Source: Mucilaginibacter gossypiicola
GTDB taxonomy: Bacteria > Bacteroidota > Bacteroidia > Sphingobacteriales > Sphingobacteriaceae
Assembly (NCBI RefSeq): GCF_900110105.1
Contig: NZ_FOCL01000003.1
Coordinates: 806,001-870,000, forward strand
Direction of reading: 5' to 3'
DNA length: 64,000 bases
Of this stretch, positions 26,791 through 35,175 are shown in pieces (position 1 is the stretch's first letter; every line of letters starts with the position of its first letter). The notes under the pieces were generated by a model. The model did no database searches, had not been told where the DNA came from, and saw only the letters and a list, made by a program, of their open reading frames with translations. The position numbers and the translations under genes were made by a program.

Positions 26791-26817
26791 CAAATTATTT
26801 AATAAAACGATATTTGC

Positions 26818-28254
26818 TTAGTTCACATCAAACCAAAGCTTTGTAGTAAGCGCGTCGGCTCCCTGTGCTGCCACAGCCGATTGGTAGTTAGTTTTGTTTA
26901 ACGATTGCTCTGTACCCGGATAAATAAACCTTACAGGTATTTTTCCATTCAGGGTACCCGCAACTGCGGGCTGCAGTTGTGGATAATCAAGCCTGCGCCA
27001 TTCTGTCCAGCCTTCTAATCCCTGGCCAAACAGGGCTAACCATTTTTGCTCGCCAATTGATTTTTTATAGTTAGATGCATCATATTTAACCGCTGCTTGT
27101 GCTACATAAGTAGCAATATCGGCCGAAGAGATACTGTATTGCGCCAACGCAGCGGTAACTGCCTGTCCATATAATGATGCAGCATCTTCGGTAGTAAAAC
27201 CACGTGCAGCTGCCTCTGCCCTGTCAAACAAGCTTTCGGAATAACTCAATATTACAGCCGGGGCATGCGGAGCCCTGAAATAAGTGCCCGGTTTTGAAGT
27301 TTTGGTAAAACCATAGTTGCTGGCATCACCTACCAACAAACCGTTTGGCAAACCAACATAGGTTTGAGGCGTTGCGTCCTGTGTTGGAGCAGCATATATT
27401 GGTAAGCGTGGGTCATTGAGCGCAAACAGCTTATCAACTATAGTTTTGCTGATACGGTAGTCGTCACGGGTATCAAACAGGTTGCTCACCGGGTTTTGAT
27501 TTGGCGAATCTAAATAAACCAACTGGGCAGTTTCAGCATTTGAGCTGATGTACGAGCCGCCTTCGGCCTGGATATCAGCCAGTACTTGTTTAGCCTTGGC
27601 CGGTTCCCTGTCTGCAATACGTAAGGCAATACGAAGTCTTAATGAGTTCGCAAACTTTTTCCACGAAGCAATATTGTTGCTATAGATCACATCACCGGCT
27701 ATGGCTTTGCCTGAAGGATCAAGTGCTGTTTGAGCTGCTTTCAAATCATCTAACAAGGCAAAATAAACATCTTTTTGAGCGTCATAAGCCGGGGTAAGGT
27801 ATTGATCGATATTGGCTGCCTGTTTGTAAGGTATGTTACCATAAGCTTCGGTCAATAAACTAAATGTCCATGAGCGTAATACCAGTGCAACACCTTTATA
27901 GTTGGTATTACCCTGCGCATCGGCAAGCTTGATGATCTGATTAAGGTTTACAATGCTTTTTGAATAGCCTGTACTCCAGAGTTCCTCAAACGCACTGCTG
28001 GCATAAATATACCTGTCGGGGTCGGTATATTGAATTTTAGACCAGTATTGCACAAAAAGCAGGCTGGCATCCATGTTATTGGCTACGCCCCAGTAGGTGT
28101 CGGCTGTCGCTTTGGTGGCGGCAGTCAGTAAATAGTCGGGCTGTGCTGTTTGCGAGCCGTTAGGGTTTTGGTTGATCTTTAACAGATCCTTTTTGCACGA
28201 TGTTACCGATAATAAAACCGCTGCAGACAATATGCTGATATATTTAAGTTTCAT
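26818..28254 (-). CDS. SusD-like lipoprotein, second SusCD pair (SusD_like family)
   Basis: This 478-aa lipoprotein has SVTSC (Cys20) followed by KKDLLKINQNPNG. It has the features of the shorter SusD-like branch: PDYLLTAATKATAD, NNMDASLLFVQYWSKIQYTDPDRYIY, GVALVLRSWTFSLLTEAYGNIPY, KKFANSLRLRIALRIAD and SYSESLFDRAEAAARG. This branch is often found away from glycan PULs, with SusC partners of the RagA type. It follows susC by 6 bases and no glycoside hydrolase gene is attached. The imported substrate may be a peptide or another small polymer and is not known. Confidence 0.9.
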   Translation of the reverse strand: MKLKYISILSAAVLLSVTSCKKDLLKINQNPNGSQTAQPDYLLTAATKATADTYWGVANNMDASLLFVQYWSKIQYTDPDRYIYASSAFEELWSTGYSKSIVNLNQIIKLADAQGNTNYKGVALVLRSWTFSLLTEAYGNIPYKQAANIDQYLTPAYDAQKDVYFALLDDLKAAQTALDPSGKAIAGDVIYSNNIASWKKFANSLRLRIALRIADREPAKAKQVLADIQAEGGSYISSNAETAQLVYLDSPNQNPVSNLFDTRDDYRISKTIVDKLFALNDPRLPIYAAPTQDATPQTYVGLPNGLLVGDASNYGFTKTSKPGTYFRAPHAPAVILSYSESLFDRAEAAARGFTTEDAASLYGQAVTAALAQYSISSADIATYVAQAAVKYDASNYKKSIGEQKWLALFGQGLEGWTEWRRLDYPQLQPAVAGTLNGKIPVRFIYPGTEQSLNKTNYQSAVAAQGADALTTKLWFDVN

Positions 28255-28260
28255 GATGTT

Positions 28261-31200
28261 TTAGAATTTAAGGTTTACGTTAAAACCGATGTTGCGTACA
28301 GTAGGTAGGGTAAGATCTTCCAATCCCTGGCCGTTGCCTGCGTTAAAGGCTGTTTCCGGATCAATGTTCGGCGCATTTTTGTGGATGATCCACAGGTTAC
28401 GGCCTACTACCGAGAATGTGGCGCCCTGGAAACCTATTTTATTCACCCATTTAGCAGGTAAAGAATAACCCAGTTTTACTTCGCGAAGCTTAATGTATGA
28501 GGCATCATAAACAAATGCTTCATCAATATTGGTAAAGCCTTTATAGTACGATTGTGCAGGAATAATAGTCGTGTTTGGCGAGCCATCGGCCTTTACACCT
28601 TTAAATATCATACCATCATTATAAACTGTTACTCCCGCAGGAGCTGCGCCGGTAACCTGTACCGCTGCTGCCGAAGTGTTGTTGCCCGGATAGTAGTAGC
28701 TTAAACCACCGTTAGCTGCACCACGGCCCGGTAAAGTTGAGGCCAATACGCCGGTATAAGTACCGGTACGGTTGGTGTTTGAATAAATTGATCCGCCGAA
28801 ACGTGCATCAACCAAAAAGCTCAGGTTAATGCCTTTGTAGGTAAAGCTATTATTGATGCTTCCCAGCCAATTTGGAGTGAATTTACCCAAATAACGTTTG
28901 GTAGTGTTGAATACCGGTGTGCCGTTAGCATCGATAACAATTTGTCCGGAAGCATTACGTGTATAAGCAGTACCGTAAAGCGCGCCATAAGGCTGACCAA
29001 GTGACGCCAAAACCTGCACGGTACGATCCGTGCCCAATACTACACTTTGCAAACGGCCATCAGCATCAAGCGCAGCTACCTTACTGCGGTTTAGTGAATA
29101 GTTGGTGGTGATATCCCAGGTAAATCCTTTAGATTTAATTGGGGTTAGGCCCAGTTGAACCTCAATACCTTTGTTGTTGATACGGCCCCCGTTTATTACT
29201 TTGTAACCATAGCCTGTTGAGGAACTTACCTGTACGGTAAGGATCTGATTGGTACTATTTGTATTATAGCCACTTACATCCAGGTGTACCCTGTCGTGGA
29301 AAAAGCCCAGTTCAAAACCGGCTTCGGCAGATGTAGTAGTTTCTGGTTTAAGATGATCGTTCAGATCAGTAGCCGGTGAACTTTGCTGCGGATTTGAACC
29401 AAAAAGTGTTGAAGAAGTGAAAACGTTAAGTAACTGGTAAGGATCTGTCGCTTTACCTACTTTTGACCAGCCACCTCTTAATTTAGCATAAGTAAGCACA
29501 TCGCTTTTTATGCCCAGTGCTTCTGACAATATTAAGCTACCATTTACCGACGGATAGAAATAGGACAGGTTATCTGACGGTAAAGATGAAGACCAATCAT
29601 TACGGGCAGTAACGTTAACAAAAGCATAGTTCCTGAACCCTACCTGCGCCGAACCAAAGTAGCTATAGGTTTTAAGTTTACCATAAACATTGGTGGAAAC
29701 CAATGGATCGCGGGAATTGCTCAGTGTGTAAAGGCCTGCAACCGCCAGTTTTGGAGCAAGCTGATCATTATTTTCAGTTGTCCTTACGGCTATATTACCG
29801 CCGCCTAATACATCAAGTGAAAAATCATTGTTCAGCTTTTTGGTATATTGTAACCTGGCTTCGGTGTTGTTTTCATTCACACTATAAGCATCCTCTTCGT
29901 ATGAGCCAAACGGCGTTCCGTTGGTACCATAAGCCACTTTGATCTTACGGCGGTCGTTATAATAATCAGTTCCGGTACGGAAGTTGGCCGATAAGCCGTC
30001 AATGATCTTGTAGTTTAATTCAATGCTACCTATTAAATGATTTTTATGCTGACCAACCGTGTTTTCATATGCCAGCCAGTATGGGTTGCTATAATAACTG
30101 TTGTTCCAGTTAAAGGTATTACCGTTAGCATCTTTATAGTTTTTAAGCCTGTTGATATCAACCTGGCGTCCAAACCATGTAAACTGCAGCATGGTACTGG
30201 TTGCGCGCTTTCCGTATGCACCGGGAAGGTTATCAGCATCATCTTTACTATAATCAACAATGGTATTTACTGTCAATTTGTTATTGATACGATAGCTTGA
30301 GTTTAAAGCGAAAGAATTGCGCCCCTGTGAAGTATTAGGTACAATACCTGTTTGGTGAAGGTTGTTATATGATAACCTGAAATCGCTTTTATCGCTGCTG
30401 CTCGCTATCGCGATGCCGTTATTGAGTGTAACACCGGTGTTAAAAAAGTCTTTTACGTTATCGGGATGCGCCACGAAAGGCACAGCCTGACCATTTGAAT
30501 AAAACTGCGGGATCAGCGAACCGTCCAAAGCGGGGCCCCAGCTTTCGTCAACACCATCATTAACGCCACCGCCTTTACCATCTACATAGCTGAATTTGCC
30601 ATTTGAGCCCTGACCGTATTGGTTTTGATAATCGGGCAACACCTGCACATTTGAAAAACTGGTATTAGAGTTTATGGTAACACCTAATCCTTTTGCGCCT
30701 TTGCCGGTTTTAGTACGAATGAGGATAACGCCTGCCGCCGCACGTGAACCATAAAGCGCTGCCGCGTTAGGTCCTTTCAATACGCTTACCGATTCAATGT
30801 CTTCAGAGTTAAGATCAGAAATAGCGTTGGCAAAATCCCTCGAACCATTAGTTCCTAAAAACTGGCTGTTATCGACAATAACCCCATCAACCACAAATAA
30901 AGGTTGGTTATTGCCTGAGATAGAAGTTTCGCCACGGATAACAATACGTGATGAACCCATATCGCCCTGGCTGTTGGTAACCTGAACACCGGCAATTTTA
31001 CCCGTGAGCGCGTTGACAAAGTTTGTTTCCTTGGCCTCTGAGATATCTTTCGATTTAAGCCCTTGCACCGCATAACCCAGTGACTTTTTATCCTTCGAGA
31101 TATTGAGCGCTGTTATCACTACCTCATTCAGCGAATTTGGCGCTTCAACCAAAACTACGCTTAAGGTAGAGCTGCTTTGCGTAACAGGGATCTCCTGGGT

Positions 31201-31443
31201 TGTAAAGCCGATGTAGCTAACCCTGAGCACATCATTAACATTGGCATTGATGATAAACTTACCATCAACATTAGTTTGTGCACCCGTGGTTTTACCTTTA
31301 ACAGATACGCTAACGCCTGGCAGCGGCAACCCATCGGATTTGGCGGTTACCACTCCGCTTATTTTAACGGATTGCGCAGCAACCGTTTGGATGAGGATAA
31401 ACGGCAATACAATTGCCAGCAATAACTTGTAAATTTTTAACAT
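28261..31443 (-). CDS. SusC/RagA-like TonB-dependent transporter, second pair
   Basis: The 1060-aa product has a signal peptide (1-24, LIQTVAAQ) and a carboxypeptidase-like domain (about 27-105, VKISGVVTAKSDGLPLPGVS). A plug follows with SLNEVVITALNISKDKKSLG, QPLFVVDGVIVDNS and SVSVLKGPNAAALYGSRAAAG. The barrel ends VRNIGFNVNLKF. The RagA-like ALNISKDKKSLGYAVQ plug motif is typical of SusC proteins paired with SusD_like proteins outside glycan loci. It has a 371-base upstream gap after the TlpA-like gene, so it may have its own promoter or belong to the riboswitch-led transcript. Confidence 0.93.
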   Translation of the reverse strand: MLKIYKLLLAIVLPFILIQTVAAQSVKISGVVTAKSDGLPLPGVSVSVKGKTTGAQTNVDGKFIINANVNDVLRVSYIGFTTQEIPVTQSSSTLSVVLVEAPNSLNEVVITALNISKDKKSLGYAVQGLKSKDISEAKETNFVNALTGKIAGVQVTNSQGDMGSSRIVIRGETSISGNNQPLFVVDGVIVDNSQFLGTNGSRDFANAISDLNSEDIESVSVLKGPNAAALYGSRAAAGVILIRTKTGKGAKGLGVTINSNTSFSNVQVLPDYQNQYGQGSNGKFSYVDGKGGGVNDGVDESWGPALDGSLIPQFYSNGQAVPFVAHPDNVKDFFNTGVTLNNGIAIASSSDKSDFRLSYNNLHQTGIVPNTSQGRNSFALNSSYRINNKLTVNTIVDYSKDDADNLPGAYGKRATSTMLQFTWFGRQVDINRLKNYKDANGNTFNWNNSYYSNPYWLAYENTVGQHKNHLIGSIELNYKIIDGLSANFRTGTDYYNDRRKIKVAYGTNGTPFGSYEEDAYSVNENNTEARLQYTKKLNNDFSLDVLGGGNIAVRTTENNDQLAPKLAVAGLYTLSNSRDPLVSTNVYGKLKTYSYFGSAQVGFRNYAFVNVTARNDWSSSLPSDNLSYFYPSVNGSLILSEALGIKSDVLTYAKLRGGWSKVGKATDPYQLLNVFTSSTLFGSNPQQSSPATDLNDHLKPETTTSAEAGFELGFFHDRVHLDVSGYNTNSTNQILTVQVSSSTGYGYKVINGGRINNKGIEVQLGLTPIKSKGFTWDITTNYSLNRSKVAALDADGRLQSVVLGTDRTVQVLASLGQPYGALYGTAYTRNASGQIVIDANGTPVFNTTKRYLGKFTPNWLGSINNSFTYKGINLSFLVDARFGGSIYSNTNRTGTYTGVLASTLPGRGAANGGLSYYYPGNNTSAAAVQVTGAAPAGVTVYNDGMIFKGVKADGSPNTTIIPAQSYYKGFTNIDEAFVYDASYIKLREVKLGYSLPAKWVNKIGFQGATFSVVGRNLWIIHKNAPNIDPETAFNAGNGQGLEDLTLPTVRNIGFNVNLKF

Positions 31444-31814
31444 GATAATAAAAATTGAGATTAATTTTTAATGCCTTTACCGGTGCAAAAAGCATGGCTA
31501 TCGCTTGCCAGGCATATTCTGCCGGCTTATCAGCCTGTTGCAACTGTAAAGAATTGATTAGGGGATGGTAATTATTAAGCTAAGACAAGCTGTTGCAAGT
31601 CTGCATTTAAATACCATGCGTGCTGTAATGAATTAACAGCAACAACGCATGCTTTGCATATTTGAATAGATGGATTTGCAAGTTAATTGACTTACCAAAA
31701 CGAAGTCATTTTTGTGTAAGGGGGTAGTTTTTGCTTTCATAAAAACGGGTATTAAATAAGTTCAGATAGATTGTTTTTTTTGGCAACAGAAAACAGGGTT
31801 GCCGTTAACGTTTT
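31444..31814 (-). other. Intergenic region before the second susC
   Basis: No gene seen. It holds a hairpin CATGCGT/ACGCATG (31615-31651) with inner GCTGT/ACAGC pairing. A near-direct repeat around CTGTTGCAA (31535-31543 and 31590-31598, 55 bases apart) is present, as is a short GGCAAC/GTTGCC hairpin close to the TlpA stop. None is a clear terminator for the - strand, so read-through from the upstream gene remains possible. Confidence 0.4.
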
Positions 31815-32381
31815 TTAGTTGATAGATGCTGTTTTTTCGTTCACCAAAGCGTCGACGGCTTTTAGCATTGATGCAAACTCCTGTTTATCATATAAACGGG
31901 TAAGGTAAACGATCTTTCCATCGCGGTCGATAACCACATTGCGGGTAACGCCGCTTTTTTTGTTGGCAAACCGCCCGAATATGTCAGCCCCCGGATCAAG
32001 CGCCAGCGGATAGCTGATATTCATAACTTGATGAAAACCTTTCACTTTTTCAAGCGGCTCGTCACGGTCAACACCTATTAATACGAGGCCTTTATCTTTA
32101 TAAGCCTGCCAGATCTCTTTTTCAAGATGAGGCATTTCTTCGCGGCAAACACTGCACCAGCTTGCAGTAAACTGTAGGATAACTACTTTACCATGTAATT
32201 GCTTCAATGATGTTTTAGTACCATCGGTTAATACCAGCTCGAAATCCGCAGGGGCAATGTCACCGGTTTTTACAATGTAACCGCGATCTGTATTCGGGTC
32301 GGCAGCTGCGTTTGTTTGCGCAACGGCAAATAATGTTGTTATTGAAAGCAGGCAGGTAATAAGTAAATGTTTAATATTCAT
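31815..32381 (-). CDS. TlpA/ResA-like periplasmic thioredoxin-family protein
   Basis: The 188-aa product starts at ATG 32381, because the frame's first codon, a GTG at 32390, would precede the signal peptide by three residues. The signal peptide is MNIKHLLITC to FAVAQ (22). The thioredoxin fold has LKQLHGKVVILQFTASWCSVC with active-site Cys76 and Cys79 (WCSVC), then GVDRDEP and the cis-Pro loop region near YPLALDPGADIFGRF. It is a TlpA/AhpC-TSA-type disulfide reductase acting outside the cytoplasm. It is the first gene after the S-box riboswitch, with a leader of about 110 bases between them, and lies upstream of susC/susD on the same strand. A sulfur link is inferred from the riboswitch. Confidence 0.85.
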   Translation of the reverse strand: MNIKHLLITCLLSITTLFAVAQTNAAADPNTDRGYIVKTGDIAPADFELVLTDGTKTSLKQLHGKVVILQFTASWCSVCREEMPHLEKEIWQAYKDKGLVLIGVDRDEPLEKVKGFHQVMNISYPLALDPGADIFGRFANKKSGVTRNVVIDRDGKIVYLTRLYDKQEFASMLKAVDALVNEKTASIN

Positions 32382-32493
32382 GCTATACACGTTAAAATTG
32401 TGATATCAACTCTGCAATATTTGTTAGCAAGAAAACAGAAGAGAGAAAAGAAAGTATGCGCTGCCTGCACTATGCAAGGCAATAGCTTATTAC

Positions 32494-32603
32494 ATTATCT
32501 TTTCCACCCCTATTTGGGCAGACAGGAATTAGCACCTTTATAACAATGGGCTTACAGGTTGCTAAGACATCACAGGGCCTTTCCCTCAGTCTTTCTTGAT
32601 AAT
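32494..32603 (-). promoter_or_regulatory. S-box (SAM-I) riboswitch upstream of the TlpA-like gene
   Basis: On the - strand the conserved S-box words appear in order: P1 ATTATC (32603-32598), AAGAAAGACTGAGGGA, GGCCCTGTGATGTCTTAGCA then ACC, AAGGTGCTAATTCCTG, a P4 hairpin CCC/GGG, and closing P1 strand GATAAT (32499-32494). This matches the SAM-I aptamer in sequence and helix order. A bulged hairpin (GCC-T-TGC/TGC-AGGC, about 32462-32480) followed by a pyrimidine-rich stretch lies between it and the gene and could be the expression platform. High S-adenosylmethionine would be expected to switch the transcript off. Confidence 0.9.
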
Positions 32604-32632
32604 AAAATATTCAAAGAGCCGATTTGACGATG

Positions 32633-32640
32633 CAAATATA
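32633..32640 (-). promoter_or_regulatory. -7 promoter element for the riboswitch transcript
   Basis: TATATTTG on the - strand (32640-32633) fits TAnnTTTG and would start transcription about 20 bases before the aptamer. No convincing -33 TTG was found. Confidence 0.45.
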
Positions 32641-32783
32641 TATAAATTCTACTAAAACCATAGACATTATATAATTATTACAATAAAATGAATTAAGGCA
32701 GGCAAATTGTGCAGGTTTACCAACAGAAGTTTGTTCATTGATCAAACCAGTTGAAACCTTTTTAAACTACTTCCGTAAAAACA

Positions 32784-32815
32784 AAAAGTCCCTAACGCTC
32801 GCCGCCGGGACTTTT
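32784..32815 (-). terminator. Terminator of the PEP-mutase-family gene
   Basis: AAAAGTCCC (32784-32792) and GGGACTTTT (32807-32815) form a 9-bp stem; on the - strand it is followed by TTTTTGTTTTT. It separates the upstream gene from the riboswitch transcript. Confidence 0.75.
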
Positions 32816-32909
32816 AACCTAAACTTATTTGTAGATTTAACTACCTTCCAGTAACATAGTGTGGGGTAGTATAGTTTTCAATTATTTACAACCTATAGTT
32901 GAAATCTGC

Positions 32910-33686
32910 TTAGTGAAACAAGGTCGCGAAGCTATTTTCATTAACTATCTTTTCAACTTTGTTTTCCATCTCCTTGTAAATAATGCTGTTCAAAAAATTA
33001 CCCGCGCTGATTCGTTTTACACCGGCAGTCTGCAAAGCTTTAAAATCGGGGAGATCAGGCATGCACATTACGCTAACCGGGAGACTGGATGAGGCCGTTA
33101 TTTTTTCTATATCGGCTATTTGTGTGATACAAGGAAAAAACAAACCATGCACGCCAGTATCCTGGTAAAGTTTAGTCCGGTTCAGGGCATCTTCAAGAGC
33201 ATTTGGTAAGCCAAGCAAAAATGAATCGCTCCTTACATTTATAAATACCTCCACTCCTGCTTTGGCCAGCGCCCCGGTAATCTGTTTAAGTTTTGCAGCA
33301 AACCCATTTGCATCAATTATGCTGCGCTGTCCATCGGTTGCTATTGAATCTTCAATATTAATACCTGCCACGCCAAGACTATGTAAGCGGATGATGTTAT
33401 CACTCACTTCTTCGGGTGTGTTACCATAGCCAGCCTCAAGATCAACAGATAAAATTGCAGATGCTGTTGCAGCTATACGTTTGATAATAAAAAGATAGTC
33501 ATCAAAGCTCATCTCCTCCCCATCGGCAAAACCTAATGAGCTGGCAACAGCCGCGCTTGACGTGCCAATTGCCTCAAAGTTTAACTTATCATAAACCTGT
33601 GCGCTTTGTGCATTCCATACATTGCCAATTTGCAGGAGTTCGGTTTTATGGTGCAGGGCTAAAAATTCATTAAATCTATTTTTCAT
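32910..33686 (-). CDS. Isocitrate lyase/PEP mutase superfamily protein
   Basis: This 258-aa cytoplasmic (beta/alpha)8 protein shows LLQIGNVWNAQSAQV, AIGTSSAAVASSLGFADGE, the metal-binding region SVDLEAGYGNTPEEV (Asp82, Glu84), GVAGINIEDS (Glu112, Asp113) and INVRSDSFLLG, then PVSVMCMPDLPD and GVKRISAGNF. This is the common PEP_mutase-type clade, whose real reactions are mostly untested. Oxaloacetate or 2-methylisocitrate-type C-C or P-C bond chemistry is possible. The start is preceded by a promoter and a 21-bp motif shared with the next two genes, so it is probably controlled by the AraC regulator at 34355. Confidence 0.82.
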   Translation of the reverse strand: MKNRFNEFLALHHKTELLQIGNVWNAQSAQVYDKLNFEAIGTSSAAVASSLGFADGEEMSFDDYLFIIKRIAATASAILSVDLEAGYGNTPEEVSDNIIRLHSLGVAGINIEDSIATDGQRSIIDANGFAAKLKQITGALAKAGVEVFINVRSDSFLLGLPNALEDALNRTKLYQDTGVHGLFFPCITQIADIEKITASSSLPVSVMCMPDLPDFKALQTAGVKRISAGNFLNSIIYKEMENKVEKIVNENSFATLFH

Positions 33687-33709
33687 GTTCTTGTTTTTTA
33701 TTTTATACT

Positions 33710-33754
33710 CAAAATTAGCTTGAGTACTTTTCTAAAAATTGTATAAAACGGAAG
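33710..33754 (-). promoter_or_regulatory. Promoter plus shared AraC-regulon motif (copy 1)
   Basis: On the - strand the motif TTCCGTTTTATACAATT lies within 33754-33734, and 17 bases after its downstream edge is the -7 element TAATTTTG (33717-33710). Twenty-one bases of the motif are identical to copy 2. No separate -33 TTG is present, which suits activator-dependent transcription. Confidence 0.65.
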
Positions 33755-33762
33755 AGATTAGA

Positions 33763-33858
33763 CGAAAGGCGAAAGGCGAAAGGCGAAAGGCGAAAGGCGA
33801 AAGGCGAAAGGCGAAAGGCGAAAGGCGAAAGGCGAAAGGCGAAAGGCGAAAGGCGAAA
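33763..33858. repeat. Perfect tandem heptanucleotide array, 13.7 copies of CGAAAGG
   Basis: Thirteen uninterrupted units (33763-33853) plus CGAAA. Perfect identity of all units implies recent slippage expansion, so copy number may vary between strains. It lies between a terminator hairpin and the copy-1 promoter. Confidence 0.95.
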
Positions 33859-33891
33859 CAATAATGGCCGGTTTTCCCGGCCATTATTGTT
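33857..33891 (-). terminator. 15-bp hairpin after the NTF2-like gene
   Basis: AACAATAATGGCCGG (33857-33871) and CCGGCCATTATTGTT (33877-33891) form a perfect stem with a 5-base loop, 12 bases after the gene stop. On the - strand it is followed by TTTCGCCTTT rather than a pure U-run. Confidence 0.65.
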
Positions 33892-33902
33892 GCTGAATTT
33901 AA

Positions 33903-34283
33903 TCAGGCTATGAGATTTGCTTCGGCTCCGAAGGCATGATCGATGATAATTTTCCAGCTGCCGTCGGGTTGCTGTTTCATTAGCTCGATGCCTTTTGCAG
34001 CCACCTGTGTTTTGCCATTATCTGTTACGCTCCACTCCGACCGGCCTACGGCTACATCGCCCGATTGCAGACAGTAAACGGTTTTAATTTCCATTACTCC
34101 CGGAACCGCACAGATGCTTTTAACAGCTTCTGCAAATTGGGCCCTGCCTGATATTTCTTTTCCCGGCTCAGGAAAAATAATACCGTTAGCATCATACACA
34201 TTCATAACTACATTTACATCTTTGGTGTTGAAAGCTGCCGCAAGTACTGCGTGCACCTCATGTGGTGTTTTTGCTGATTTCAT
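33903..34283 (-). CDS. NTF2-like / SnoaL-like small protein
   Basis: The 126-aa cytoplasmic protein has the cone-shaped NTF2 fold pattern: N-terminal helix (PHEVHAVLAAAFNTKDVNVVMNVY), then DANGIIFPEPGKEISGRAQFAEAV and a four-strand sheet ending MKQQPDGSWKIIIDHAFG. Such DUF4440/SnoaL-like proteins are ligand-binding or isomerase-like; the function cannot be read from sequence. It has its own promoter with the shared motif (34306-34350) and its own terminator, and lies between two genes with the same motif. Confidence 0.8.
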   Translation of the reverse strand: MKSAKTPHEVHAVLAAAFNTKDVNVVMNVYDANGIIFPEPGKEISGRAQFAEAVKSICAVPGVMEIKTVYCLQSGDVAVGRSEWSVTDNGKTQVAAKGIELMKQQPDGSWKIIIDHAFGAEANLIA

Positions 34284-34305
34284 TTTGTTGTTTTTTTATT
34301 AACAG

Positions 34306-34350
34306 CAAAACTATGTGGCTTAAACAGCCAAAAATTGTATAAAACGGAAG
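34306..34350 (-). promoter_or_regulatory. Promoter plus shared AraC-regulon motif (copy 2)
   Basis: The same 21-bp motif as copy 1 (34350-34330, core TTCCGTTTTATACAATT on -) is 17 bases upstream of the -7 element TAGTTTTG (34313-34306). Spacing to -7 and to the ATG (47 bases) is almost identical to copy 1 (48 bases). Confidence 0.65.
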
Positions 34351-34354
34351 CGTA

Positions 34355-35170
34355 TTAGCCGCCTGCCAATACCTGGTTTATTGGCGATGCGTGTGCAGCA
34401 AAAGAGTTAGGCGTAAAACCTGTGAAAAGTTTAAATTCTTTTATGAAATGGGCCTGATCAAAATAACCGGCGCTATAAGCCACGTTGGTTAATTTTTCTT
34501 CGTTAGCGCTAACCAGGTTAAGGCTATGCTGAAAGCGGTTTATTTTATAAAACAACTTTGGCGGCAAGCCTGTGTACTGCGAAAAAAGAGTGTTCAAATG
34601 CCGCGAGGAAATATTATAACGACTGGAAATGGACAGGATATTATCGTCGCTGTAGTTCTTTTTAAGATTGCTTACAATATCCCCGATGAATTTGATCTTT
34701 GAATGCTTTTTTTCAGATACCGATAATCGGCTCCACAAATAATCTTCAATCATGGCCACCTTTCTGTTCAGGTCGGCAGTTTCTAATAATTTTAAATAAA
34801 GCGTTCTTAATTTAGGGCCGAATACGTGTGTGGCATCAACAATTTCATTATTAAACTCTGATACATTTTCGTCAAAGAAATAAGCCGCTGAATGCGGGTA
34901 AAAACGAAAACCGAGCATAATATTCCGCCCTACCGATTGTATGGCCAAAGGCTTGGTGATCTGTCCCCAAAGTTCAACGGGAGGAGTGGTAAAAAATGTA
35001 TCGCCTTTCTTTGATTTCCAGTTCCCGGCACCGAGGTTAAAGATCACTTCCATGGTACCACTCGGGAACACGATATCATCATAGCCTCTGTCCGAATCGG
35101 ATTCGTACAGGTAGAAGCACTTGATATAAGGCTGTAGCCTTGGGCCCGGAAGGATTTCTTTAAAAACCAT
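34355..35170 (-). CDS. AraC-family transcriptional regulator (DUF6597-type N-terminus)
   Basis: This 271-aa regulator has an N-terminal cupin-like sensing domain (MVFKEILPGPRLQPYIKCFY, FPSGTMEVIFNLG, LGFRFYPHSAAYFF). Its C-terminal AraC DNA-binding domain (about 160-262) shows ISSRYNISSRHLNTLFSQYTGLPPKLFYKINRFQ and LTNVAYSAGYFDQAHFIKEFKLFTGFTP. The N-terminus is that of the widespread DUF6597 regulators of unknown ligand. A motif copy 33 bases before its own start and copies before the two downstream genes indicate autoregulation and a local three-gene regulon (inference). Confidence 0.9.
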   Translation of the reverse strand: MVFKEILPGPRLQPYIKCFYLYESDSDRGYDDIVFPSGTMEVIFNLGAGNWKSKKGDTFFTTPPVELWGQITKPLAIQSVGRNIMLGFRFYPHSAAYFFDENVSEFNNEIVDATHVFGPKLRTLYLKLLETADLNRKVAMIEDYLWSRLSVSEKKHSKIKFIGDIVSNLKKNYSDDNILSISSRYNISSRHLNTLFSQYTGLPPKLFYKINRFQHSLNLVSANEEKLTNVAYSAGYFDQAHFIKEFKLFTGFTPNSFAAHASPINQVLAGG

Positions 35171-35175
35171 TAATA

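Noticed and set aside
31444..31814. Second S-box or other riboswitch before susC
   Set aside because: None of the conserved S-box words is present on the - strand here, and no other riboswitch pattern was recognised.
33763..33858. CRISPR-like array
   Set aside because: Units are 7 bases with no spacers; it is a simple tandem repeat.
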